Origin: an uncultured Eubacteriales bacterium
GTDB lineage: Bacteria > Bacillota > Clostridia > Oscillospirales > Acutalibacteraceae
Length of the DNA: 18,265 bases
Direction: 5' to 3'
NCBI GenBank assembly: GCA_900321515.1
Contig: ONWI01000093.1
Location: 1 to 18,265 of the forward strand
Below, piece by piece: positions 1-7,494 of the stretch (within the stretch, counting starts at the first letter, position 1; every line of letters starts with the position of its first letter). Position numbers and translations under genes: made by a program. Below the pieces are notes generated by a model that made no database searches, was not told where the DNA came from, and saw nothing but the letters and a program-made list of their open reading frames with translations.

Positions 1-54
1 CCTGCACTCATCCGGGTAGTGGAACGCGCAAATACGTTTTTTGAAAACAGGTAA
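1..54 (+). CDS. possible C-terminal tail of an upstream gene (partial)
   Basis: Frame 1 is open from the window edge and ends at a TAA at 52-54, giving 17 residues that finish VERANTFFENR. Base composition switches from moderate GC to very AT-rich immediately after this stop, which is what a gene end looks like. The piece is too short to assign to any family, and no terminator hairpin is obvious after it. It could also be non-coding. Confidence 0.35.
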   Translation, partial: PALIRVVERANTFFENR

Positions 55-141
55 AACCATGTAAAACGTGTAATATAAAAAATTCATAAAAATAATTTAC
101 ATAATTCGTCACAATATTTAGAGCAATAAAGATTAAAAATA

Positions 142-170
142 TAGAAAACATCCTCCGTATATGATATAAT
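142..170 (+). promoter_or_regulatory. probable sigma-A promoter of pulA
   Basis: TAGAAA (142-147, 4 of 6 matches to TTGACA), a 17-base spacer and TATAAT (165-170), preceded by TGA at 162-164, which makes an extended -10. Transcription would start near 177, leaving a leader of about 58 bases. A TTGACA at 178-183 lies just downstream, but no good -10 follows it. Confidence 0.65.
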
Positions 171-234
171 ACCTTTATTGACAGTGAGAATATCCTCTGT
201 TTGATACGCAAATAAATAAACGGAAAGGCAGGTC

Positions 235-2211
235 GTGAAAAAAATGTCTGAAATCAAAACGGCAAACATTTTTGACACCGAGGAATTCAATCAAAAATAC
301 TATTATGGAGGCGCTTTGGGTGCGCTTTACAGCCCGAAACGCACCACATTCCGCGTGTGGGCTCCCACCGCTTCGAGAGTGGTGCTCAATATCTTCCGCG
401 AAGGTCTGGGCGACAGCCGGCTCGACAGCATCGACATGACCAAATCCGACAACGGAACATGGGTTCATGTGATGGACGGCGACCAGAACGGAATTTATTA
501 CACCTACTATGTCACGGTTGACGGCAAAACCAACGAAGTCGTTGACCCTTACGCCAAAGCAGTCGGCGCAAACGGTCTGCGGGGCATGGTTCTGGACCTC
601 AGAACCACAGATCCCGAAGGATTCCGCGAGACCCCCCGTCCGCAATTCGGTGATTGCAGACCCACCGACGCGATTGTATATGAAACCCACATCAGGGATT
701 TTTCCAACCATTACAGCGCAATGAGCAATTTCCCCGGCAAATTCCTCGCATTCACCGAGACCGGCAAAACTCTCAAGGACGGCACAAAGATACTCGTCGA
801 TCACCTCAAGGAGCTTGGAATTACACACGTTCAGCTGCTGCCCTCATACGATTATTACACGGTTGACGAGACAAAGCTGGATAAGCCGCAGTTCAACTGG
901 GGATATGACCCGCTCAATTACAATGCCCCCGAAGGCTCCTACTCCACCGACGCTTACGACGGCGCGGTCCGCGTCAACGAATACAAGCAGATGGTCAGGG
1001 CGCTGCACAAAAACGGCATACGCGTCATCATGGACGTCGTCTACAATCACACCATGTTCGGCGAGCAAAGCTACCTCAACATGACGGTTCCGCATTACTA
1101 CCACCGCACCCGTCCGGACGGCACCTTCTATGACGGCTCCGCCTGCTCCAACGAAACCGCTTCCGACCGTCCTATGTGCCGCAAGTACATTGTCGATTCC
1201 GTGGTATACTGGGCTTCGGAATATATGCTCGACGGCTTCCGCTTCGACCTGATGGGCATTCACGACATTGTGACCATGAATCAGATCCGCGAGGAGCTGA
1301 ATAAAATCGACCCGACCATCATCGTCTATGGCGAAGGCTGGACAGGCGGCGAATGCGGCATTCCCGACGAGCTTCGCGCCCTCAAGTGCAACGCCAAGCA
1401 GTTCCCGGGAGTGGGCGCTTTCAGCGTCGATATCCGCGACGGCATCAAGGGGCATGTTTTCGAGCTTAAAGAAAAGGGCTTCGTCAGCGGAGCCGCGGAT
1501 TTTGAAGAAACCATCAAGTTTGGCGTTGTGGGCTGCATCGATTATCCCGACATAGATATGGAAAAAGTCAATTACTCCAAACAGAGCTGGGCGCTCAATC
1601 CCACTCAGGCGGTCAACTATGTGGAGGCGCACGACAACCTCACGATCTGGGATAAGCTCGCGACCTCCAATCCCGTTGACACCGAGATTACTCGCATCCA
1701 AATGGATAAACTCGCCGCCGGCATCGTCTTCACTGCGCAGGGGCTTCCGTTCATACAGTTCGGTCAGGACTTCCTGCGCACCAAATACAACGAAGAAATA
1801 GGCGGCTTCGACGAGAACAGCTTCCGTTCCCCCGACAAAGTAAACAACATCGACTGGAACCGCAAGTCGCAGTACATAGATGTATTCAATTATTACAAGG
1901 GACTGATCGCCTTCCGCAAGGCTCACAAATCGCTCAGATTTGACAAAGCCTCGCAGGTCTGCGATAACCTTACATTCCTTGAATGTCCGAGAAACATGGT
2001 TGCGTTCACCATAGCCCCATGCAAGGACGGCGACCAAAAAGAACTGCTGATCATCTACAACGCCAACCGCAACCAAGAGAATTTCGCTCTTCCGGAGGGC
2101 GAATGGGATATCTTTGTCAATGCCAAAAACGCTGGCACAGACGTTCTGGAAACCGTCAGGGGCAGAATTATGATAGACGGCATTTCCATGATAGCCGCAG
2201 TAAAAAAATAA
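235..2211 (+). CDS. pulA: type I pullulanase (glycogen/starch debranching enzyme)
   Basis: This GH13 enzyme hydrolyses alpha-1,6 branch linkages in glycogen, pullulan and limit dextrins. Residues about 20-110 resemble the N-terminal CBM48/isoamylase-N domain (TTFRVWAPTA). The pullulanase signature FNWGYDP is at about 220-226, followed by the four GH13 regions: DVVYNHT 267-273, GFRFDL 334-339 with the expected nucleophile D338, YGEGW with the acid/base E367, and EAHDN with the transition-state stabiliser D467. There is no signal peptide, so it is probably cytoplasmic and acts on intracellular glycogen or imported dextrins. At 658 aa it is near the usual size for Firmicutes PulA. Start: GTG 235 lies 6 bases after AAAGG; ATG 244 is an alternative 3 codons downstream. 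It forms a single-gene unit with its own promoter and terminator. Function is inferred from intact family motifs and is very secure. Confidence 0.96.
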   Translation: MKKMSEIKTANIFDTEEFNQKYYYGGALGALYSPKRTTFRVWAPTASRVVLNIFREGLGDSRLDSIDMTKSDNGTWVHVMDGDQNGIYYTYYVTVDGKTNEVVDPYAKAVGANGLRGMVLDLRTTDPEGFRETPRPQFGDCRPTDAIVYETHIRDFSNHYSAMSNFPGKFLAFTETGKTLKDGTKILVDHLKELGITHVQLLPSYDYYTVDETKLDKPQFNWGYDPLNYNAPEGSYSTDAYDGAVRVNEYKQMVRALHKNGIRVIMDVVYNHTMFGEQSYLNMTVPHYYHRTRPDGTFYDGSACSNETASDRPMCRKYIVDSVVYWASEYMLDGFRFDLMGIHDIVTMNQIREELNKIDPTIIVYGEGWTGGECGIPDELRALKCNAKQFPGVGAFSVDIRDGIKGHVFELKEKGFVSGAADFEETIKFGVVGCIDYPDIDMEKVNYSKQSWALNPTQAVNYVEAHDNLTIWDKLATSNPVDTEITRIQMDKLAAGIVFTAQGLPFIQFGQDFLRTKYNEEIGGFDENSFRSPDKVNNIDWNRKSQYIDVFNYYKGLIAFRKAHKSLRFDKASQVCDNLTFLECPRNMVAFTIAPCKDGDQKELLIIYNANRNQENFALPEGEWDIFVNAKNAGTDVLETVRGRIMIDGISMIAAVKK

Positions 2212-2242
2212 TGCGAATAACCTGTTAATTTAAAAGTTGCAG

Positions 2243-2279
2243 AATATCGGGAGGAGTCATTCTTCCCGATATTTTTTTT
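2243..2279 (+). terminator. rho-independent terminator of pulA
   Basis: AATATCGGGA (2243-2252) pairs with TCCCGATATT (2264-2273). The stem can extend inward to about 13 bp with a 5-base loop at 2256-2260. A run of eight T follows (2272-2279). It begins 31 bases after the pulA stop. Confidence 0.93.
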
Positions 2280-2393
2280 ACTTGCAGCCAAATAATTAAC
2301 TGATTATTCACAGCGAATATGATATAATTATTTAGTATAGATATGCATTGATATTGCGAGTTTGTTAATTTATTGAAAAACAGTAAGTTTTTA

Positions 2394-2422
2394 TTGACAA
2401 GCATACAATCATGTATTATACT
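2394..2422 (+). promoter_or_regulatory. near-consensus sigma-A promoter of the 2453-4994 unit
   Basis: A perfect TTGACA (2394-2399), a 17-base spacer and TATACT (2417-2422) place transcription start near 2429. This excludes the ATG at 2411, which lies upstream of the start point and overlaps the -10. A second weaker candidate, TGA-TATAAT at 2320-2328 with a poor -35 (CTGATT, 2300-2305), lies about 95 bases upstream and could be a minor promoter. The 2280-2393 stretch is otherwise AT-rich with nothing else recognised. Confidence 0.85.
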
Positions 2423-2452
2423 CTAAACAGAATATCGGAGGAAATGTTGAAA

Positions 2453-3256
2453 ATGAGCTTATATTTTAATTCGGTAATATCCAGATTTATTGAGAACAAC
2501 AATGACTTCTCGGTGGCTTCCACCGAGACAAAGGGCGATCAGGAGATCGCTGTCCTGACAAACAGCAAGACAAACGCAAAGATAGTCTATTCACCTGACG
2601 TCAAGAGATTTTTTCTCTTCAGGGGTGAAATCAACTGCGCCGACGGAGAATACTCCGAGCTGCAGAGCTACTATTATGAGCCGACGGGCGACGACGCTGC
2701 CGACACACGCGAGGCGTTTTCGGTGGCTAACGAATTTTCCGAAACCTTCTGCGGTCCTGTAGCTACCGACATTATTCCCACCGCTTCCAGAAAGCTGAGC
2801 AAAAAGGACCGCGACAGCGATGAATCTTCAGCGGTATACTTTGTCAACCGCATTCCCGGCGTGCTCCCGGAGTGCCGCGAGCCGCTTCTTATGCATAAGG
2901 AATACTTCGACATGCTGCTTCCAAACAAATTCTGTGAAGAAGTGGTGGTTTCGGCAGTAGCCCGTCTGTTAAGCGACAAGAGCAGAAAGTCTCAGGCGGA
3001 GCAGTTCTTTGCCTTCCTCAACAAGATGTACGATTCGGGCGATATGGACGTCAAAAGTATCATTACAATGACCATTTTAAACAGCATAACCGGTCAGGAG
3101 CGTATAGAATACGTTGAAAGTCTTCTTTCGGACAGCCTGAGAAAGTCATGGAAATCCGCAAGGAAGTTCATCGGCAAAGAGGTCAAACCGGAAAAAGAAA
3201 GCAAATACAAGCAGATTTCCGATGAGTATCGTTCCCAGCTCATGCAAAAATTATAA
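2453..3256 (+). CDS. conserved-looking hypothetical protein, first gene of a two-gene unit
   Basis: I do not recognise this 267-aa protein. It has no signal peptide, no long hydrophobic segment and no clear catalytic motif. It is mixed and charged, with a Lys/Glu-rich C-terminal tail, so it is probably a soluble cytoplasmic protein. Start choice: GGAGG at 2437-2441 is 11 bases from ATG 2453 (MSLYFN) and only 2 bases from ATG 2444; the ATG at 2411 lies in the promoter. I prefer 2453. The next gene starts 13 bases after this stop, with its ribosome site abutting the stop codon, so the two are co-transcribed and probably translationally linked to a polytopic membrane protein. That pairing suggests a cytoplasmic partner, but this is inference only. 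Confidence 0.88.
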   Translation: MSLYFNSVISRFIENNNDFSVASTETKGDQEIAVLTNSKTNAKIVYSPDVKRFFLFRGEINCADGEYSELQSYYYEPTGDDAADTREAFSVANEFSETFCGPVATDIIPTASRKLSKKDRDSDESSAVYFVNRIPGVLPECREPLLMHKEYFDMLLPNKFCEEVVVSAVARLLSDKSRKSQAEQFFAFLNKMYDSGDMDVKSIITMTILNSITGQERIEYVESLLSDSLRKSWKSARKFIGKEVKPEKESKYKQISDEYRSQLMQKL

Positions 3257-3269
3257 AGGAGAGATCATC

Positions 3270-4994
3270 TTGAACAATCCAAATATTGACGGCAAAAACA
3301 CATCTGTCAGTTATGTTCCTGCACAACAGCCTGTTCAGCCCGTGCAGCCTGTTCAGCCCGTGCAACCCGTTCAACCCGTGCTGCCACCTATGTACTACAC
3401 AATGGCGCCGAAGCCGTCGCCCATTTCGGAACCCCATACCGAAGCAGCAAAGAAATCACTTGATTCCATCAACAAAGCAAGTTTTGTGATACTCTCGGTG
3501 CTGTTCGGCTGGATTTGCAGCCGCTCTCTCTTTGCTTTTAATTATGGAGTAGGAATAACCGTGATGGGGCTTGCCTTCTATCTGATCTACATTCCATTCA
3601 TTATCTCTAAGCAAAAAAAGCAGATTTCACTCATCGGAATGCTGCTCTTTATTCCTCAGATTCTTATCATTGCATCATTCTCCTTTTTCTCTGACCCAAT
3701 GACGATAGTTGTCGGGCTTATCTCCTCAATGCTCATCGCCGCCATACAGACTACCTTAATATCCGGTTGCTCCACCGGTCAACCATTTTCATTTGAGCTT
3801 CTCTGCGACACCTGTATATCCTATTTCGCTATGCCATTCATGAATTTTAACACCACTTTCACCGGGATATTCAAATCAGGAAAGCAAAACAAAACTTCGC
3901 TCAAGATAGCCATTGGCGCGGCAATATCGCTGCCTGTCGTCTTCATTCTCATAGTAATTTTTGCCTTTGCCGACGAAATGTTTGCAAGATGGGTTGAGAA
4001 AATCATTTCCATGCTCAACATCAATTTATTCAGGATAGCCTACGATCTTTTCTTCGCTGTCCTCGTCATGATGTATGTAATGCCGTTGGTGGTCACGCTT
4101 CGCAGCGGCTATCACAAGGTGTATGATCACAAGCAGTCCCGCCGCGTCATTGATCCGATAATAGCCTCAACTGTGCTTTTCGCTTCCAGTGTGGTCTATC
4201 TGGTATTTGTTGCTGTACAGTTCACATATCTCTTTGCCGGCACAGGCAGTCTGCCTGACGGACTCAATCTCGCCGAGTACAGCAGAAGAGGCTTCTTTGA
4301 GCTGGTGTTCGTGATAGTTGTCACAACAATAGTGATTGCGTTGGTGTGCGTTCTCACCAAAAACAATTCCAACGATAAACTTCCCGCGTATGTCAAGATT
4401 CCGCTGCTGATCATCACTGCCAGCAACGCTATTATAATTGTATCGGCAACGCGCCGTCTGCTGATCTATATCGGAGCATACACACTTACCGTTTCCCGCT
4501 TCAACGCCGCCGTGCTTATTGCGCTTATGGCTGTGGTAGACGTTGTGATTGCTCTGCGGATAATATTTGACAAACTCAGAGTATCGGCGGTCATAGGCAG
4601 CATACTCGCAATTACTGCCGCAGCATACTGCATATTCAATATCGACGGTTTTGTCGCCAAATACAATATTGACGAATATCTTAAAAATCCCTCAATGCGG
4701 GCTATTGATGTGGATTACATTGCAAGCGATCTCTCGGTCGCGGCAATCCCTGAGCTGGAACGCCTGATGAATACGACCAATAGCTATGCTGTTAGAGAGC
4801 ATGCAAAGCTCGCTATTGCAAAAATTGCCGACAGATACGATATTTTCATCGGCGACAATGAACACTTAGCCCGCTGGACCATAGACCGCCAGAGAGCTGT
4901 GAATATCATTGAAAAATACAATATCACATGGGATATGTCAGAAGAGTATTTCGACAAATACGTCTCCACTTATTCAACCTACAGAGATCTCTGA
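3270..4994 (+). CDS. polytopic membrane protein, DUF4153/DUF4173-like
   Basis: A 574-aa integral membrane protein with roughly 10-12 hydrophobic helices between residues about 70 and 460. The N-terminus is cytoplasmic-looking and low-complexity, with six PVQ-type triplets (residues 21-38). The central YSRRGFFEL motif (near 337-345), the later YTLTVSRF segment and a C-terminal tail with DVDYIASDLSVAAIPEL resemble what I recall of DUF4153/DUF4173 proteins, whose biochemical function is unknown. The C-terminal tail looks helical and HEAT-like. Start: an open frame reaches back to ATG 3222 inside the preceding gene, but AAGGAG (3256-3261) sits 8 bases before TTG 3270, so TTG is preferred. No transport signature is visible. 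Family assignment is moderate; existence of the gene is certain. Confidence 0.9.
   Translation: MNNPNIDGKNTSVSYVPAQQPVQPVQPVQPVQPVQPVLPPMYYTMAPKPSPISEPHTEAAKKSLDSINKASFVILSVLFGWICSRSLFAFNYGVGITVMGLAFYLIYIPFIISKQKKQISLIGMLLFIPQILIIASFSFFSDPMTIVVGLISSMLIAAIQTTLISGCSTGQPFSFELLCDTCISYFAMPFMNFNTTFTGIFKSGKQNKTSLKIAIGAAISLPVVFILIVIFAFADEMFARWVEKIISMLNINLFRIAYDLFFAVLVMMYVMPLVVTLRSGYHKVYDHKQSRRVIDPIIASTVLFASSVVYLVFVAVQFTYLFAGTGSLPDGLNLAEYSRRGFFELVFVIVVTTIVIALVCVLTKNNSNDKLPAYVKIPLLIITASNAIIIVSATRRLLIYIGAYTLTVSRFNAAVLIALMAVVDVVIALRIIFDKLRVSAVIGSILAITAAAYCIFNIDGFVAKYNIDEYLKNPSMRAIDVDYIASDLSVAAIPELERLMNTTNSYAVREHAKLAIAKIADRYDIFIGDNEHLARWTIDRQRAVNIIEKYNITWDMSEEYFDKYVSTYSTYRDL
3330..3383 (+). repeat. six tandem 9-bp units encoding Pro-Val-Gln
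   Basis: Units of CCYGTNCAR type (CCTGTTCAG, CCCGTGCAG and close variants) run in frame and encode PVQ five times, then PVL. Alternate units are most alike, so the underlying period may be 18 bp. Gain or loss of units would keep the reading frame, so length variation between strains is plausible. Confidence 0.85.
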
Positions 4995-5021
4995 GTGGCA
5001 GATATTGCTGCCTTGAATTAA

Positions 5022-5060
5022 AAAATTGCCGCGCACTGCAAAACAGTGTGCGGCAATTTT
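5022..5060. terminator. bidirectional rho-independent terminator
   Basis: A 17-bp stem (5022-5038 with 5044-5060, one G-U pair) closes a 5-base loop. It is flanked by TTTT on the plus strand (5057-5060) and by six A at 5020-5025, which is a U-run on the minus strand. It lies between convergent genes (the membrane protein ending at 4994 and pdaA ending at 5140) and can serve both, with the stronger U-run for the minus strand. Confidence 0.9.
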
Positions 5061-5135
5061 AGAGCCTGTTTATCATCTACGCGTGTGCGGATCGTGCCGT
5101 AAGAGCCGTGCGTGGAGAGATTCTGAACAGGCTCT
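5061..5135. repeat. 75-bp structured inverted repeat
   Basis: Perfect 10-bp arms, AGAGCCTGTT (5061-5070) and AACAGGCTCT (5126-5135), enclose 55 bases. Inside them CTACGCGTG (5077-5085) can pair with CGTGCGTGG (5107-5115) using some wobble pairs, so the element folds as one long interrupted hairpin. It directly abuts the terminator at 5022-5060 and lies 4 bases from the pdaA stop. It might be part of the pdaA 3' end, a small MITE/REP-like element, or a structured RNA; the sequence does not decide. Confidence 0.6.
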
Positions 5136-5139
5136 TTAA

Positions 5140-6063
5140 TTATGGGGTGACGAATTCGTAGCCTTTGGAACGTGCGCTGTCTATGAAGTCTGCGAGTATT
5201 GCAGCGTTCGTCGGAGAAACCGCATGGAGCAGGTACACTCCCCCGCTGTGCAGCCTTTCGTTCAGCTTGCTGAGCGACTGCGCGCAGTCACCGGGTGAAT
5301 TTGCATTCCAGTCCTTATATGCAAAGCTCCACAGGCAGGTCTTATATCCCATGCTGTCTGCAAGCGCAAGAGTCTGCTCTGAAAATTCCCCCTTAGGAGG
5401 GCGAAGAAGACTCATTTCGTAGCCGTAATTCTCTTTTACATAGTCGTGCAGGAGGCTTATTTCCTCTCGGCATGTGTCTATTGATTTTTCGGGCATGGAG
5501 TAGTGCCGCCATGTGTGGTTTCCTACCAGCTGACCCTCATCTATCATTCGCCTGACCAGATCGCCCTCCTTTTTTGCGTAGTCGCCGGTAATGAAAAATA
5601 CAGCGCTGACATTTTTTTCATTAAGCGTGTCAAGTATCTTTGCCGTATAGCCATTTTCGTATCCCTCGTCAAATGTGAGATATATCTTCTTTCTGGCGGG
5701 TTCCTCAGCAGCCAAGGCGTCTGTATCCGTGAGATCTATGAAGAGTCCGCCCAGTTCGCCGTACTTCTGCTGGGAAACTACAGCGTCCTGCGGACGGTTC
5801 AGCTTATCAAAATTCCTGCCCTGCCCCCAGCATATCTTCTTTGAGCTGAGCGAGTAAATGTCCCTCTGAGAACGTGTGGGCTGTGTCGTTTGAGATGATT
5901 CCGCGGTGGCCGCTGATTCATTTCTTGACGGCTTTTTTTTGGGAGCCGCGGAGACATAATAAAACGTATTCAGCGCAAACGCCGCAGAAAGTGCAAAGGC
6001 ACAGACTGAGGACAGAAGGAGGACTTTATTGTAATTTTTTCGCAATGCTTTCATTCCCTTCAT
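5140..6063 (-). CDS. pdaA: PdaA-like polysaccharide (peptidoglycan) deacetylase
   Basis: A NodB-fold deacetylase of the PdaA subfamily, which removes the acetyl group from N-acetylmuramic acid on the way to muramic delta-lactam in spore cortex. A hydrophobic anchor or signal segment spans about 13-39, followed by a Ser/Thr/Pro-rich linker, then the catalytic domain from about 125. Motifs: TFDEGYENGYT 130-140, NHTWRH 182-187 (metal-ligand H183 and H187), RPPKGEFSE 221-229 and LLHAVS 278-283. The YENGYT, RPPxGEFSE and LLHAVS signatures are those of delta-lactam de-N-acetylases. In the first motif the residue after FD is Glu; classic NodB has Asp, and PdaA as I recall has Asn. Start is uncertain: ATG 6063 lacks a ribosome site, while AAGGGA sits 9 bases before an in-frame TTG at 6045. 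It is likely a single-gene unit. Confidence 0.92.
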   Translation of the reverse strand: MKGMKALRKNYNKVLLLSSVCAFALSAAFALNTFYYVSAAPKKKPSRNESAATAESSQTTQPTRSQRDIYSLSSKKICWGQGRNFDKLNRPQDAVVSQQKYGELGGLFIDLTDTDALAAEEPARKKIYLTFDEGYENGYTAKILDTLNEKNVSAVFFITGDYAKKEGDLVRRMIDEGQLVGNHTWRHYSMPEKSIDTCREEISLLHDYVKENYGYEMSLLRPPKGEFSEQTLALADSMGYKTCLWSFAYKDWNANSPGDCAQSLSKLNERLHSGGVYLLHAVSPTNAAILADFIDSARSKGYEFVTP

Positions 6064-6112
6064 ATATTATTGAAATGGCTCGATAAAAGCCGGTATTATT
6101 TTTCCCCACGAA

Positions 6113-6165
6113 CGCAAAAAAAGACCTGCATCATTCTTGAAAGCATGGAATAATGCAGGTCTTTT
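6113..6165 (-). terminator. rho-independent terminator of hflX
   Basis: AAAAGACCTGCA (6119-6130) pairs with TGCAGGTCTTTT (6154-6165); with one mismatch the stem continues through ATTC/GAAT, leaving an 11-base loop. On the minus strand it ends in at least seven T. It lies 78 bases past the hflX stop. Confidence 0.93.
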
Positions 6166-6242
6166 GTATTTTTCGATTTTTTAAAGCGGAATAAAACAAT
6201 AAAATATTGCTGATTGTAATTTCATCTGCAAATATTACAGCA

Positions 6243-7484
6243 TTATTGTAAATAACCCTTAAGCCGCTGCGCTGTAATCGTATCAATAAGGCAATCCATA
6301 AGCAAACCATTATCAGTGTATTCTTCTGAGAATACCGTACCGTTTTCCCTTACCATAGCGGACTGTCCCATTTCAGCGAACGGGAAAAACAGTCTGACCC
6401 TTGCCTTCTGGACAGGAAGCGCATTTTCAACTGCCTCAAGAAGAGAATCAAATCCTTCTCCGTTTTTGGCGCTGATCCGCACACCTTCCACTCCGCAAAT
6501 CTCGTCTGCGTCTGCTTTGTCCACCTTGTTCAGAACCGTTATCACAGGCTTCCCGCTTGCCCCCAGCTCTTCGAGCAGCTTGTTTGTTATGGTAAGGTGA
6601 TCACGGAATACCAGCGACGAGCAGTCGCACACATTCAGGATAATATCCGCCTGCACCGCTTCCTCAAGCGTGGATTTGAAAGCCTCAATCAGGTGATGAG
6701 GCAGCCGGCGAATGAATCCTACAGTATCCACCAGCATCACACTGCTGCCGGAAGGCAGTTCAAGCGCCCTCGCAGTTGGATCGAGTGTGGCAAAAAGCAT
6801 GTCCTCAGAGAGAACGCCCGCGTCGGTGAGAGCATTCAGCAATGTGGATTTGCCGGCGTTGGTATATCCGACTATTGCCACAGTCACCACTCCATCACGC
6901 TTTCTGCGTTCGCGCTGACGGCTGCGCTGCCTGGCAACCTCCGTGAGCTTGTCCTTCAGCGTGTCTATCCGCCTGTGAATGTGCCGTCTGTCAGTCTCGA
7001 GCTTGGTCTCACCGGGACCGCGCGTACCGATACCGCCGCCGAGTCTGCTCATTGCGATTCCCTTGCCGGTCAGTCTGGGGAGCATATACTTGAGCTGAGC
7101 CAGCTCCACCTGAATCTTTCCCGCGTTGGAACGAGCTCTCCCCGCAAAAATATCCAATATCAGCATGGTACGGTCTATCGTTCGCACATCAGTTGCCTGT
7201 TCGATATTGCGCATCTGAATAGGCGAAAGCTCGCGGTCAAATATTATCAGGTCTACGTCATTGTCACGGCAGAAATCAGCCATATCCCCCAAAAATCCCG
7301 AACCTACGCATGTCGCTGGGTCAACTGCCGGACGCTTCTGACAAATCACTCCGGCAACCTCGGCGCCTGCCGTGTGTGCAAGTTCCCGCAGCTCGTCGAG
7401 GGATTCCTCGGTATCCGGTTCGCCCAGATCGACTCCCGCAAGCAGTGCCACGGTCTGTTTGGTATCTGTATCGTGCAATTCCAT
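6243..7484 (-). CDS. hflX: ribosome-associated GTPase HflX
   Basis: HflX is an Obg-HflX superfamily GTPase that binds the 50S subunit and splits stalled or idle ribosomes, notably under heat stress. The N-terminal HflX domain (about 20-130) is followed by a helical linker containing the diagnostic GGGIGTRGPGETKLE (149-163). The G domain has G1 GYTNAGKS (206-213), FATLD (231-235), G3 DTVGF (253-257) and G4 NKVD (319-322). Length 413 aa is normal. It starts 10 bases after the stop of the upstream zinc-ribbon protein and has no good Shine-Dalgarno of its own, so translational coupling is likely. Transcription should come from the promoter at 8749-8777. Confidence 0.97.
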   Translation of the reverse strand: MELHDTDTKQTVALLAGVDLGEPDTEESLDELRELAHTAGAEVAGVICQKRPAVDPATCVGSGFLGDMADFCRDNDVDLIIFDRELSPIQMRNIEQATDVRTIDRTMLILDIFAGRARSNAGKIQVELAQLKYMLPRLTGKGIAMSRLGGGIGTRGPGETKLETDRRHIHRRIDTLKDKLTEVARQRSRQRERRKRDGVVTVAIVGYTNAGKSTLLNALTDAGVLSEDMLFATLDPTARALELPSGSSVMLVDTVGFIRRLPHHLIEAFKSTLEEAVQADIILNVCDCSSLVFRDHLTITNKLLEELGASGKPVITVLNKVDKADADEICGVEGVRISAKNGEGFDSLLEAVENALPVQKARVRLFFPFAEMGQSAMVRENGTVFSEEYTDNGLLMDCLIDTITAQRLKGYLQ

Positions 7485-7494
7485 AATTAATGAA

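Noticed and set aside
1..40. Possible 3' end of a tRNA at the window start
   Set aside because: TCCTGCACTCATCC superficially suggests a T-arm, but no acceptor partner is in the window and there is no CCA-like end or terminator; an open protein frame explains it at least as well.
178..206. TTGACA at 178-183 as the main pulA -35
   Set aside because: The hexamer at 17 bases (TTGATA) is a poor -10, whereas TGA-TATAAT just upstream is a strong extended -10.
844..2076. A 410-codon open frame on the minus strand opposite pulA
   Set aside because: pulA carries every GH13 motif and its own promoter and terminator; the antisense frame has no ribosome site or recognisable domain and results from codon bias.
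2411..2455. ATG 2411 as the start of the 267-aa protein
   Set aside because: It overlaps the -10 of a near-consensus promoter and has no ribosome site; GGAGG lies downstream, before ATG 2444/2453.
3330..3383. Short tandem repeats as a CRISPR or mobile-element signature
   Set aside because: The units are 9 bp, have no spacers and are in frame within a gene.
6597..7490. A 297-codon plus-strand frame opposite hflX
   Set aside because: hflX contains all GTPase motifs in this stretch; the antisense frame is a shadow.
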